Below, in pieces: positions 1-9,165 of a DNA stretch of 42,958 nt. The stretch lies in assembly GCA_002351535.1 (NCBI GenBank), contig DEGR01000077.1, forward strand, positions 542 to 43,499. The letters run 5' to 3'. Source of the stretch: Lachnospira sp. UBA2821 (GTDB lineage Bacteria > Bacillota > Clostridia > Lachnospirales > Lachnospiraceae). Position 1 is the first letter of the stretch; the number at the start of each line of letters is the position of its first letter. Position numbers and translations under genes: made by a program. The notes beneath the pieces are model-generated. The model did no database searches. It was given only the letters and a program-made list of their open reading frames with translations, and was not told the DNA's origin.

Positions 1-55
1 GAAGGGTATCTGTTTTATGCATTAATACGCACATTATCCGTATATTATTTTTACT

Positions 56-538
56 TTAATGTACAATCACATCACCGAATCTTGCATTCACAACTTTTGC
101 AAGGTCCTGTGGATTAAGAATAATCTGCATTCCTATCTTTCCGCCACTAATTATAATCTCGTCAAACTGTGTTGCACTTTCCTGAATTATAGTAGGAAAC
201 AGCTTCTTCATTCCAAGTGGTGTACATCCGCCACGAATATATCCGGTCAAAGTATTTATGTCTTTAACATGTATCATCTCAATTGACTTCTCTCCCACAA
301 AACGGGCCGCTTTCTTGAAATCAATCTCCTTATCAACCGGAATAACGAATACATAATGTTCTCCTGTCTTTCCAACTGTCACAAGTGTTTTAAATGACTG
401 TTCATACGAATCACCATTCAAATCAGCTACATGTATGCCATCAATAAACTCATCGCACTCATATGTTCTGGTCTTATATAAAATCTTATTCTTATCCAGA
501 ATACGCATCGCATTAGTTTTATTTTCTTTCTTTGCCAT
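56..538 (-). CDS. ybaK: YbaK/EbsC-family Cys-tRNA(Pro) deacylase
   Basis: Predicted trans-editing enzyme of the YbaK family, which hydrolyses Cys-tRNA(Pro) made by mistake by prolyl-tRNA synthetase; cytoplasmic. At 160 residues it has the normal family length. Visible family signatures are the FKTLV segment with the conserved lysine (K50), VFVIPVDKEID at 63-73, the GYIRGGCTPLGMKK block at 99-112 and SGGKIGMQIILNPQDL at 131-146. The ATG is preceded by GAGGAG at good spacing. It lies 41 bases downstream of the aminotransferase gene in the same direction, so the two may share a transcript. Family assignment is firm; the precise tRNA preference (Cys-Pro versus other YbaK substrates) is inferred from the family. 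Confidence 0.9.
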   Translation of the reverse strand: MAKKENKTNAMRILDKNKILYKTRTYECDEFIDGIHVADLNGDSYEQSFKTLVTVGKTGEHYVFVIPVDKEIDFKKAARFVGEKSIEMIHVKDINTLTGYIRGGCTPLGMKKLFPTIIQESATQFDEIIISGGKIGMQIILNPQDLAKVVNARFGDVIVH

Positions 539-579
539 ATCTGCTCCTCATTTCTTAGCAATACGTTATGTGTTTTATA

Positions 580-1866
580 TTATTTATTTTCTAATATTTT
601 ATCTATGCTGACAAGTTTAACACAAAGAACAAACAACTCTGCTGCTGCTTTCATTTCATCCGGTGTTGGGAATGATGGAGCAATTCTTATATTACTGTCT
701 TTCGGGTCTTTTCCATATGGGTAAGTTGCACCTGCACCTGTCATAACAACACCTGCATCCTTACATTTTGCGACAATAGCTTTAGCACATCCTTCCATAG
801 CATTGAAAGATATAAAATATCCTCCTCTTGGTTCAATCCATGTACCAATTTCAAGTCCATCCAATTCACGTCTGAATACATCCAGTACTGCTTCAAACTT
901 TGGTCTTAAAAGTTCTGCATGCTTCTTCATATGTGCTTCTAACCCTGCACGGTCTTTGAAGAAACGAACATGACGAAGCTGATTAATCTTGTCATGGCCT
1001 ATTGTCTGAATTGTCATCTGTTTCTTTATAAAATCAATATTCTTTAAGGATGTTGCAATTGCTGAAACACCTGAACCAGGGAAACTAATCTTAGATGTTG
1101 AAGCAAACATATATACCATATCAGGATTACCTGCTTTTTCACACTCATCAAGAATATTAAGAATCTCGTCATGTTTATCTTCATATAAATGATGAATACA
1201 ATATGCATTGTCCCAGAAAATACGGAAATCTTCTGCAGCCGGTTTAAGATTTGCAAATCTTCTCACTACCTCGTCTGAATAAGATATACCTGTTGGATTA
1301 GAATACTTTGGAACACACCAGATACCTTTTACTGCAGGGTCATTATTAACATACTGCTCTACCATATCCATATCAGGTCCATCTGTTCCAAGTGGTATAT
1401 TAATCATCTCAAATCCAAAATGCTGTGTTATAGCAAAATGTCTGTCATATCCCGGAACCGGACAAAGAAATTTTATCTTATCAAGTTTGCACCATGGTGT
1501 TGAACCATTTACCCCATGTGTCATTGAGCGCGAAACTGTATCGTACATTATATTAAGACTTGAGTTACCGCATACAACTACATTATCTTTCTGAACAGAC
1601 ATCATTTCTGCCATTAATTTACGGCACTCACCAATACCATCAAGGTCACCATAGTTTCTTGTATCATTGCCAAGTACAGTCTTCATGTCTGAACCGCTGT
1701 TTATCACATCCAACATTGGTAATGAGAGCTCCAACTGTGATACACCCGGCTTTCCTCTGGACATATTCAAATTTAACCCTTTACCCTGAGCCTCTTTATA
1801 TTCAGCAGATAAAGTTGCTTTTAATTCTAATAACTCTTCTTTTGTCATTTCTTTTAATGGTTTCAT
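580..1866 (-). CDS. PLP-dependent aminotransferase, aspartate aminotransferase type 1c-like
   Basis: Fold-type I PLP aminotransferase, probably using aspartate or another amino acid with 2-oxoglutarate. The Schiff-base lysine is K259 in the context STSKISFPGSGVSA. The N-terminal MSRGKPG segment (about 35-41), CVPKYSNPTG (about 184-193) and the FWDNAYCIHH pyridine-binding aspartate region (about 217-226) are typical of the clostridial class related to PF12897. I start at the ATG at 1866 (428 residues) because GGAGGACATTT lies directly upstream; an in-frame upstream start at 1926 would be TTG without a ribosome binding site. A sigma-A-like promoter is visible at 1947-1975. Substrate is inferred, not shown. 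Confidence 0.88.
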   Translation of the reverse strand: MKPLKEMTKEELLELKATLSAEYKEAQGKGLNLNMSRGKPGVSQLELSLPMLDVINSGSDMKTVLGNDTRNYGDLDGIGECRKLMAEMMSVQKDNVVVCGNSSLNIMYDTVSRSMTHGVNGSTPWCKLDKIKFLCPVPGYDRHFAITQHFGFEMINIPLGTDGPDMDMVEQYVNNDPAVKGIWCVPKYSNPTGISYSDEVVRRFANLKPAAEDFRIFWDNAYCIHHLYEDKHDEILNILDECEKAGNPDMVYMFASTSKISFPGSGVSAIATSLKNIDFIKKQMTIQTIGHDKINQLRHVRFFKDRAGLEAHMKKHAELLRPKFEAVLDVFRRELDGLEIGTWIEPRGGYFISFNAMEGCAKAIVAKCKDAGVVMTGAGATYPYGKDPKDSNIRIAPSFPTPDEMKAAAELFVLCVKLVSIDKILENK

Positions 1867-1946
1867 AAATGTCCTCCATTCAGTTAATTCTAATAATTTT
1901 CTTAATTCGTTCACATCCGGTAACAAATGTCACCATAATCTTGATT

Positions 1947-1975
1947 ATAATACCACAAAAAAAACTCTGTGTGAA
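1947..1975 (-). promoter_or_regulatory. Putative sigma-A promoter of the aminotransferase gene
   Basis: Reading the minus strand, TTCACA (1970-1975) is followed after 17 bases by TATTAT (1947-1952), each five of six to consensus. It lies about 80 bases upstream of the ATG at 1866. The -35 box sits in the loop of the hairpin that probably ends the spoIVB transcript, so the two elements are nested. Seen by eye only. Confidence 0.45.
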
Positions 1976-1984
1976 GATGGAGTT
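1956..1984 (-). terminator. Putative rho-independent terminator after spoIVB
   Basis: On the minus strand AACTC and GAGTT (1980-1984 and 1963-1967) can form a five-pair stem with a 12-base loop, followed by a run of eight T. The stem is short, so termination may be partial. It lies about 80 bases beyond the spoIVB stop and before the aminotransferase gene. Confidence 0.45.
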
Positions 1985-2063
1985 GACATTTTTTATAATT
2001 AAATGTTATTCCTGCATTATTGACATTACAGGATAAAAAGTATGGATATAGCTATAAATAACT

Positions 2064-3341
2064 TTATACATCTAGCATATTTTCTATAAATATTCCATAT
2101 CCCTTTGTCGGGTCATTTACAAATACATGGGTAACAGCTCCAACTATTTTATTATTCTGGATAATAGGTGAACCGCTTAATCCCTGTACAATACCATTTG
2201 TTTCACTTAAAAGTCCCGGGTCTGTAACCTGAATAACCATCCCTTTATATTGGTTGTTATTAGAATGGTCCACCTTTTCTATAACTATGTCATACTCCTT
2301 CACTTCATCTTCGAGTGTACAGAGTATTGTTGCCCTTCCTTCTTTGACTTCCTGCTTCAGACATATTTCCAAAGGTTCATGCTGACACTTACTTATAATA
2401 GTATCATTTGCTTCCCCATATATGCCTGCGTCATTATTTTTTGTAATCTTGCCTATAAGATTACTGTCATCATAATTAATTGTTCCGCATAATCCTCCCG
2501 GTTCACCTTTTTCACCTTTTTTTATTCCCCATATATCTGCCGTATATAATTTTCCTTCTTCCGAAGATAATAATTTTCCTGTATCAATATCACTTATTCC
2601 ATGCCCCAGTGCACCAAATCTTCCATTCTCATCTATAAATGTTAGTGTACCTATTCCCTGAGTGTCATCTCTTACCCATACACCTATTTTGTAATTATTT
2701 TCACCGCATTTCACAGGCTTTACGTCAACACTGATATTCTTCCCGTCTCTTCTTATACCAAGTTTCACATTATCCTTTCCGCATTTATTTACCAGATATA
2801 TTAGCTGTGATTTAGAACTCACCGACTCCCCATTTACCGATACTATATAATCATCTGAATAAATCAAATCTTTTGCGGGACAACTCTCTTTTCCTGTAAT
2901 ATCCTTTACTTTTCCCGTTCCTATTACCATGACTCCGTCTGTCTTAAGATACATTCCGACAGGTATACCACATGGTATCACTCTGTAATCATCAAATACA
3001 TTTACTTTTATTTTCTTTATATTCAGGAAACCAAGAAGCCTGACGCTTATATTATATCTGCCGGATTTGTCCGCATTCACATACAACATATCTTTTCTTG
3101 ATAATGTAACATTGTCTTTTACACTATGTGATTCATCCATAAGAGATACCCGGCTGCTTTCTGCCGAAAATGTAGCCGACATAGGTATATCTATAGCTAT
3201 TCTGTTTTCCATCCTGCTACGTACATTTATCGTATCAGGAATATTTTTTGCAAAAATAAAGTACCCATTGTACACTGTAAAAATCAGTGCAACAATGAAT
3301 ACTATTATAAGTATACGTCTCAACAACTCTTTACGATTCAT
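2064..3341 (-). CDS. spoIVB: SpoIVB sporulation signalling serine peptidase (S55 family)
   Basis: Forespore-secreted serine protease that cleaves SpoIVFA and so activates pro-sigma-K processing in the mother cell. The protein (425 residues) has an N-terminal membrane anchor (about residues 9-31), a PDZ-like domain (about 125-210, with IPVGMYLKTDGVMVIG) and the S55 peptidase domain. Candidate catalytic residues are H247 in ALGHGISD, S391 in QGLSGSP and D410 in HVFVNDPTKGYG, all present. The ATG has AGGAGG at seven to eight bases. A CATACAA box on the minus strand at 3399-3405 resembles a sigma-G/sigma-E -10 but I see no matching -35. It follows recN as in other Firmicutes, but the usual downstream spo0A is absent. 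Confidence 0.95.
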   Translation of the reverse strand: MNRKELLRRILIIVFIVALIFTVYNGYFIFAKNIPDTINVRSRMENRIAIDIPMSATFSAESSRVSLMDESHSVKDNVTLSRKDMLYVNADKSGRYNISVRLLGFLNIKKIKVNVFDDYRVIPCGIPVGMYLKTDGVMVIGTGKVKDITGKESCPAKDLIYSDDYIVSVNGESVSSKSQLIYLVNKCGKDNVKLGIRRDGKNISVDVKPVKCGENNYKIGVWVRDDTQGIGTLTFIDENGRFGALGHGISDIDTGKLLSSEEGKLYTADIWGIKKGEKGEPGGLCGTINYDDSNLIGKITKNNDAGIYGEANDTIISKCQHEPLEICLKQEVKEGRATILCTLEDEVKEYDIVIEKVDHSNNNQYKGMVIQVTDPGLLSETNGIVQGLSGSPIIQNNKIVGAVTHVFVNDPTKGYGIFIENMLDV

Positions 3342-3433
3342 ACTTCCTCCTGTCCTGCCACACTAACAGTTATATAATCATTTATTCTTTTACTTTTATT
3401 GTATGTAACCGTAAAAAGTTTAAACTTTACTAT

Positions 3434-5107
3434 TTACTTTTCTGATGCCAATTTTTTCATTTCTTTTGCATTTTCAAGAACAGCATCCGTAATCTCAACT
3501 CCTCCTAACATTCTTGCAAGTTCATCTACAGATTTATCATAATCAAGTTCATATATGTTAGTCTCTGTTTCTCTATTATGAACCTTTTTTTCAATCTTAA
3601 AATGACAATCAGCCATTGATGCTATCTGTGGCAAATGCGTAATACATATAATCTGGTGGGTTTTACTCAACATTTTCATCTGTTCAGCAACTTTCTGAGC
3701 CGTTCTTCCACTTATTCCCGTATCTATCTCATCAAATATAAGAGTTTCTATATGGTCTTTTTCAGCCATTATTGTCTTAATTCCAAGCATTATTCTTGAA
3801 AGTTCTCCTCCAGATGCAACTTTTGCAAGTTGTCTCACAGGTTCACCCGGATTCGTACTTATCATAAATTCCACTCTGTCATTTCCATTAGCAGTAAATC
3901 TATCATTTTTCTTAAAGTCAACCTCGAATTTGACCTGTAAAAAGTTCAATTCTTCAAGTGTTTTAATTACCCTCTTTTCAAATTGCAATGCGGATTTTTT
4001 TCTTTTGTCCGTTAATGCATCACATACCTTTTGTAAATGCTGAATACATTCATCAAGATTCTTTTCTGCCTCTTTTTTTTCTGAATCATAATTTTCAAGT
4101 ATTTCTGCTTCTTTTGATTTTTTATCACAATAATCTTTTATATCCTGAATAGAATTTCCATATTTTTGTTTAAGATGATTAATAACAGACAAACGTTCCT
4201 CTAATTCATTCGTTCTTTCAGGGTCAAATGTACTATCCTGTGCCACACTGTTTATATCTCTTCCAACATCATTGCATAATGATTCTATTTCCAAAAGCTG
4301 GCTATAAATATTCTCTAATCTTTTATCATAAGATACTATCGTCCCTATCTCTTTAACCATCATTCCTATATTAGATACAACCCCAGCATCGGCATCTCCT
4401 TCTAACATATATGATACAGACTGCAATGCCTCGATTATTTTCTGGCTGTTTGATGCTTTTTTATACTCTTCCTCAAGTGCATCATCTTCACCCTCTTTAA
4501 GATTCGCTGATATTATTTCATCTATTTCGAATCTGAGAAATTCAAGCTGCCTTATTCTTGCTTCCTCGTCCATATCAAATTCTTCCAGTTTTCTTTTGGC
4601 TTCTATATATTTTCTGTAAGCTTCAGAAACTTTTTTCTTTTCTTTTGAAATGTCATTTCCCGCATAGTCATCCAGAATTTCAATATGTTTGTCAACATTA
4701 AGCAGCGACTGATGGTCATGTTGTCCATGTATATCTATCAGAAGTCCTGTAATATTCCTTAATTTTCCTGCTGCTATCGTATCCCCATTCACCTTAGTAA
4801 TACTTCTGCCATTAATTATTTTTCTTGATATGATAACTTGTCCTTCATTTACATCTATTCCCTGCTCTCTTAACAGCCTCGCAGTATCTTCTGATTCAAT
4901 CTGAAATACAAGTTCAACACCCGCACTTTCGCTATCATTTCTAATCATTTCCTTATTGACTTTCTGACCAAGTGCAATATTAATAGAGCCGATAATAATT
5001 GATTTACCGGCTCCGGTCTCTCCCGTAAGAATGTTCATTCCATCCTTAAAATATATATCCTGTTCCTTAATTAGTGCAAGATTTTTCACATTAACATTTA
5101 ACAACAT
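3434..5107 (-). CDS. recN: DNA repair protein RecN
   Basis: SMC-like ATPase that acts early at double-strand breaks in recombinational repair. The Walker A motif GETGAGKS lies at 29-36 and the Walker B/signature segment DEIDTGISG at 459-467. The ABC signature region VASGGELSRIMLG lies before it, and the central part (about 150-370) is rich in Lys/Glu heptad-like sequence expected of the coiled coil. Length (557) is normal. The AAGGAGG for this ATG lies inside the last codons of argR, so the two genes are tightly coupled (six bases apart). The argR-recN pair is conserved across Firmicutes. Confidence 0.97.
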   Translation of the reverse strand: MLLNVNVKNLALIKEQDIYFKDGMNILTGETGAGKSIIIGSINIALGQKVNKEMIRNDSESAGVELVFQIESEDTARLLREQGIDVNEGQVIISRKIINGRSITKVNGDTIAAGKLRNITGLLIDIHGQHDHQSLLNVDKHIEILDDYAGNDISKEKKKVSEAYRKYIEAKRKLEEFDMDEEARIRQLEFLRFEIDEIISANLKEGEDDALEEEYKKASNSQKIIEALQSVSYMLEGDADAGVVSNIGMMVKEIGTIVSYDKRLENIYSQLLEIESLCNDVGRDINSVAQDSTFDPERTNELEERLSVINHLKQKYGNSIQDIKDYCDKKSKEAEILENYDSEKKEAEKNLDECIQHLQKVCDALTDKRKKSALQFEKRVIKTLEELNFLQVKFEVDFKKNDRFTANGNDRVEFMISTNPGEPVRQLAKVASGGELSRIMLGIKTIMAEKDHIETLIFDEIDTGISGRTAQKVAEQMKMLSKTHQIICITHLPQIASMADCHFKIEKKVHNRETETNIYELDYDKSVDELARMLGGVEITDAVLENAKEMKKLASEK

Positions 5108-5113
5108 TAATGC

Positions 5114-5575
5114 TCACCCCTCCTTTTTGTTAATTAGTTTTCTAATCTTTGCCATAACAATAATAGTTTCATCAATTCCCTTAACTGCACACATTATCGT
5201 ATCGTCACCTGCAATACTTCCTACTATTTCATTCATCTCCATAGCATCAAGTGCTGCTGCTACTGCCATTGCCATTCCGGGAACAGTCTTAATAACAAGA
5301 ATATTCATTGCCATTTCCATAGACACAAATCCATCTCTTAATATTCTTATATACTTATCGTTCATCTTCATATCCTTATTCTGAACAACTATATACTTCT
5401 GCCTGCCTATATCGGTAGTAACTTTGGTAAGTTTAAGTTCACGTATATCTCTTGAGACAGTTGCCTGCGTCACATTATATCCTGCCATTCTTAATTTGCT
5501 TGCAAGTTCATCCTGTGTTTCAATATCATATTCATTAATCAGCTCAATAATCTTATTATGTCTGGCAATTTTCAC
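5114..5575 (-). CDS. argR: Arginine repressor ArgR/AhrC
   Basis: Hexameric arginine-responsive transcription regulator of arginine biosynthesis and catabolism. Residues 1-70 form the winged-helix DNA-binding domain, with the recognition segment TQATVSRDIREL (36-47). The C-terminal oligomerisation/arginine-binding domain contains TVPGMA (97-102) and the GDDT motif (123-126), whose aspartates contact arginine. At 153 residues it has the standard length. The start is GTG at 5575; no nearer ATG keeps the DNA-binding domain. A GAGG lies about 12 bases upstream in the nadK tail. No arginine biosynthesis genes are in the window, so its targets are elsewhere. Confidence 0.96.
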   Translation of the reverse strand: MKIARHNKIIELINEYDIETQDELASKLRMAGYNVTQATVSRDIRELKLTKVTTDIGRQKYIVVQNKDMKMNDKYIRILRDGFVSMEMAMNILVIKTVPGMAMAVAAALDAMEMNEIVGSIAGDDTIMCAVKGIDETIIVMAKIRKLINKKEG

Positions 5576-5582
5576 TTTATCA

Positions 5583-6449
5583 TCATTCCTCTATCATTTT
5601 TTTCTGCAAAATTTTCACAAAACTTCTGTTTCTTAATTTGATAATTTTCGTATCCTGCTTTGACTTTTTAACTAAAAGTCTGTCTCCTGTGTTTAACACT
5701 ACACTCGTATTTCCGTCAAAATATGCTTTCCTTCCATCACCTTCACTATCAACATGTCTGTCTTCGCATATCTCTATCTCTATCTTTGAATCAGGAGATA
5801 AAACTATACTTCTTGTATTCAGTGTGTGCGCACATATCGGTGTAAGTACAATAATATTTGATCCTGGTTCAACGATGGGACCACCTGCTGACATATTATA
5901 AGCGGTTGAACCTGTCGGCGTAGATATAATTATCCCATCTGCCCTATACTTGTTAAGTAATATATCATCAACATATATGTTATAATCTATTACTCTCATA
6001 GAACCGCTTCTTCCAACTACTATGTCGTTAAGTGCAACTATCTTCTTATCATTCCCCGATAACTGTCCCTCAAGCATCATTCTTGATTCTATATGGTATT
6101 CTTCCTGAAAAAGTTTATCAATTGTCCCTTCCATATCCTGTTCATCTACTTCTGCCAGAAATCCAAGATGTCCAAGATTAATACCAAGTACAGGAATATC
6201 GAGTTTGGCAAGGTCTCTTGCAGCAAGTATCATAGTACCGTCTCCTCCCAGAACAAGAATTGCATCCGTATTATCCGGTACATCATCAGGATTAGTATAT
6301 ATATATGAATTATCATTGCTGTCATGATGTTTGTTAATACTTGTGATATAGCACATTCCACCACGCTCAATAATGTATTTTTTAAGTTTCATCGCAGTAT
6401 GCATATCTTTATCTTTATCCTTATTTACAATAAGAAAAAAATTTTTCAT
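5583..6449 (-). CDS. nadK: NAD kinase
   Basis: ATP- or polyphosphate-dependent NAD kinase (PpnK), making NADP in the cytoplasm. The GGDGT motif is at 68-72, followed by NLGHLGFLAE (91-100) and the second NAD-binding segment DGIIISTPTGSTAYN in the C-terminal half. Length (288) fits the family. GGAGGAG precedes the ATG. It lies seven bases from argR and 14 from tlyA, inside the long asp23-spoIVB operon, the usual place for this gene in clostridia. Confidence 0.96.
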   Translation of the reverse strand: MKNFFLIVNKDKDKDMHTAMKLKKYIIERGGMCYITSINKHHDSNDNSYIYTNPDDVPDNTDAILVLGGDGTMILAARDLAKLDIPVLGINLGHLGFLAEVDEQDMEGTIDKLFQEEYHIESRMMLEGQLSGNDKKIVALNDIVVGRSGSMRVIDYNIYVDDILLNKYRADGIIISTPTGSTAYNMSAGGPIVEPGSNIIVLTPICAHTLNTRSIVLSPDSKIEIEICEDRHVDSEGDGRKAYFDGNTSVVLNTGDRLLVKKSKQDTKIIKLRNRSFVKILQKKMIEE

Positions 6450-6463
6450 GCCGCTCGCTCCTC

Positions 6464-7273
6464 CTACTTATCAAGTTCTTCATGTGCTTTTTCTACAATA
6501 CTATTACTGTCGACTTCTGATACCCATCTTTCTTCAGAATCACCATGCTTTTGCAGATATAACAGATATTCTATATTTCCTTCCGGTCCCTTAATTGGAG
6601 AATATTCAAGATTAAGCACTTCAAAGCCTATGAACACTGCATATTCTATCACCATATCTATTACTTCAAGATGTACTTTCTTCTCTCTGACAACACCCTT
6701 TTTCCCAACTTTCTCTCTGCCTGCCTCAAATTGTGGTTTTATAAGACAGACAATCTGACCATCGTCCGTAAGAAGATTTTTAACAGGTAATAGCACTTTT
6801 GTAAGTGATATAAATGACACGTCGATTGAACTAAACTGTATTTTATCTGCTATAACATCAGGCTCTACATATCGTATGTTTGTTTTTTCCATACACACAA
6901 CTCTTTCGTCCTGACGCAGTTTCCAGGCTAACTGTCCGTGACCTACATCTACACTATATACTTTAACTGCCCCGTTCTGAAGCATACAATCAGTAAATCC
7001 TCCGGTAGATGCTCCTACATCCATACATATCTTATTGTCAACATTCACTCCAAAACATTTCATTGCTTTTTCAAGCTTAAGTCCTCCACGGCTTACATAT
7101 GGAAGTGTATTTCCTTTTACTTCAATGTTACACTTTTCATCAAAGCATGTTCCTGCCTTGTCTTCTTTTTGTCCATCTACATATACTATACCACTCATAA
7201 TAATGGCTTTTGCCTTCTCTCTGGACACGGCAAGACCCCTTTTTACAAGCATTACGTCAAGACGTTCTTTCAT
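6464..7273 (-). CDS. tlyA: TlyA-family rRNA 2'-O-ribose methyltransferase
   Basis: SAM-dependent RNA methyltransferase of the TlyA (hemolysin A-like) family; relatives methylate cytidines of 16S and 23S rRNA, and the old hemolysin label is probably misleading. An N-terminal S4 RNA-binding domain (about 1-60, RLDVMLVKRGLAVSREKAK) is followed by a FtsJ/RrmJ-like methyltransferase domain with the SAM motif DVGASTGGFTD at 85-95. Length (269) is typical. The start ATG overlaps the dxs stop as ATGA, so translation is probably coupled. Exact target nucleotides cannot be read from sequence. Confidence 0.93.
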   Translation of the reverse strand: MKERLDVMLVKRGLAVSREKAKAIIMSGIVYVDGQKEDKAGTCFDEKCNIEVKGNTLPYVSRGGLKLEKAMKCFGVNVDNKICMDVGASTGGFTDCMLQNGAVKVYSVDVGHGQLAWKLRQDERVVCMEKTNIRYVEPDVIADKIQFSSIDVSFISLTKVLLPVKNLLTDDGQIVCLIKPQFEAGREKVGKKGVVREKKVHLEVIDMVIEYAVFIGFEVLNLEYSPIKGPEGNIEYLLYLQKHGDSEERWVSEVDSNSIVEKAHEELDK

Positions 7274-9132
7274 TGTCTAATCCTCTCCATAATCTTCCTA
7301 ACAATTGTATCTGTATCAATACCTGATTCTTTCTTAAGAATATCTATATTACCATGCTCTACATACAGATTCGGTATTGCAATATTTAACACTTCAACAT
7401 TACATTCCATATTGTTGCAATGTTTTAAAATACTTTCTCCAAATCCTCCATTAAGAACATTTTCCTCAAGCGTAACATAAAGATAATGATCCTTTTCTAA
7501 GCGTTCAAGACATTCCTCATCAACCGGTTTTATGAATCTCGCATTAACAAGCGTAACATTATATCCTCTTTCCTTAAGTATACGTCTTACCTCAACAGCA
7601 GTTTCAACCATTGACCCGGCAGCTATAAGTGCTATATCTTTCTCTTTATATATAATCTCACTTTTTCCATAACAAAAAGGTGCTCTGTGTTCTTTCAATC
7701 CATCATAAGCCTCACCCCGCGGATATCTGATTGCAAGAGGATGAATAAATTCCGTTGCAAACTTTATCGCATCTGCGAGTTCATACTTGTTCTTCGGTGC
7801 AATTATATTCATATTAGGTATGTTTCTTAAATACGAAAAATCAAATATTCCCTGATGCGTCTCTCCATCTCCGCCTACAAGCCCTGCCCTGTCAACCATA
7901 AATGTTACAGGCAGATCCTGTATACACACATCATGTAATATCTGGTCATACGCCCTTTGCAGAAATGACGAATATATTGCTACAAACGGATGCAGCCCCG
8001 TTGAAGCCAGTCCCGCTGCAAATGTAACTGCATGTTCTTCAGCAATTCCAACATCAAAAAAACGCTCCGGATATATCTCACTGAACTTCTTAAGTCCTGT
8101 GCCGTCAGGCATGGCAGCAGATATAGTAACTATATTTTCATTCTTCTGTGCAAGCTTTATTATTGTCTTTGAAAATACTTCTGTATTAGTTATCTTCGGT
8201 GAATTCGTGAGCACCTTTCCTGTCTTCGCATCGAACGGCGATATTCCATGAAATTTATCAGGATGTTTTTCTGCAGGATGATATCCCTTTCCTTTTTTGG
8301 TAAGAACATGAACTAAAACAGCATGGTCTATATTTTTAGCCTCATTAAATACTTTAACCATTCCGGCAACATCATGTCCGTCTACCGGTCCAAGGTATGT
8401 TATTCCCATATCTTCAAACCACATTCCCGGAATCACAAGCTGCTTAATACTGCTTTTGGTTTTTCTTATTCTGCTGACCAGTTTGTCACCGACTTTAGGG
8501 ATTTTATTAAGTGTATCTACAACTCCATTCTTAAGCTCATTGTATGTACTTCCTGCCCTGACGGTTGTAAGATATTTTGACATACCGCCGACATTTTTTG
8601 ATATCGACATGTTATTGTCATTAAGTACAATTATGTAATTCCTGTCAAGAACTGCTGCGTTATTAAGTGCCTCATAAGCCATACCACCTGTAAGCGCACC
8701 ATCCCCGATAATAGATATAACATTAGAATCGTTTCCCATAAGGATATTACCCTGTACAATTCCAAGACCGGCCGATATAGATGTTGAACTATGTCCTGTA
8801 TCAAAACAGTCACATTTGCTTTCCCTTCTCTTTGGGAATCCGCTCATACCACCATATTTTCTAAGCTTATTGAATTCGTCTTTTCTTCCGGTAAGAATCT
8901 TATGTGTATATGATTGGTGTCCGACATCCCATACTATCTTATCATCCGGAAGGTCAAACACTATATGAAGTGCCATTGTAAGTTCAACTACACCAAGGTT
9001 CGATGCAAGGTGTCCGCCATTTTCACTTATTTTATCTATCAAAAAATCTCTTATTTCCTGAGCTAATATGTCGTATTCTTCTATATCGACATCCTTTATG
9101 TCGTTTTCTTTGTTAATTCGTTCTAATACCAT
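7270..9132 (-). CDS. dxs: 1-deoxy-D-xylulose-5-phosphate synthase
   Basis: Thiamine-diphosphate enzyme joining pyruvate and glyceraldehyde 3-phosphate, the first step of the MEP isoprenoid pathway. Visible signatures are GGHLASNLG (39-47, with the active-site histidine H41), DVGHQSYTHK (69-78), the ThDP motif GDGALTGG...NDNN (143-174) and the catalytic glutamate region AEEHAVTFAAGLA, followed by DRAGLVGGDGETHQG. At 620 residues it has the standard length. It lies directly downstream of ispA, so entry into the pathway and prenyl chain elongation are co-transcribed. A weak AGGA/GAGGG site precedes the ATG. Confidence 0.97.
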   Translation of the reverse strand: MVLERINKENDIKDVDIEEYDILAQEIRDFLIDKISENGGHLASNLGVVELTMALHIVFDLPDDKIVWDVGHQSYTHKILTGRKDEFNKLRKYGGMSGFPKRRESKCDCFDTGHSSTSISAGLGIVQGNILMGNDSNVISIIGDGALTGGMAYEALNNAAVLDRNYIIVLNDNNMSISKNVGGMSKYLTTVRAGSTYNELKNGVVDTLNKIPKVGDKLVSRIRKTKSSIKQLVIPGMWFEDMGITYLGPVDGHDVAGMVKVFNEAKNIDHAVLVHVLTKKGKGYHPAEKHPDKFHGISPFDAKTGKVLTNSPKITNTEVFSKTIIKLAQKNENIVTISAAMPDGTGLKKFSEIYPERFFDVGIAEEHAVTFAAGLASTGLHPFVAIYSSFLQRAYDQILHDVCIQDLPVTFMVDRAGLVGGDGETHQGIFDFSYLRNIPNMNIIAPKNKYELADAIKFATEFIHPLAIRYPRGEAYDGLKEHRAPFCYGKSEIIYKEKDIALIAAGSMVETAVEVRRILKERGYNVTLVNARFIKPVDEECLERLEKDHYLYVTLEENVLNGGFGESILKHCNNMECNVEVLNIAIPNLYVEHGNIDILKKESGIDTDTIVRKIMERIRQ

Positions 9133-9165
9133 ACCCTCAAATCCTGTCTTTTCCTAATCCTGATG

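Noticed and set aside
3410..3432. Palindrome AAAGTTTAAACTTT between recN and spoIVB as a terminator
   Set aside because: Entirely AT stem with only a short T extension; more likely an incidental palindrome or a weak regulatory site, not supportable as a terminator.
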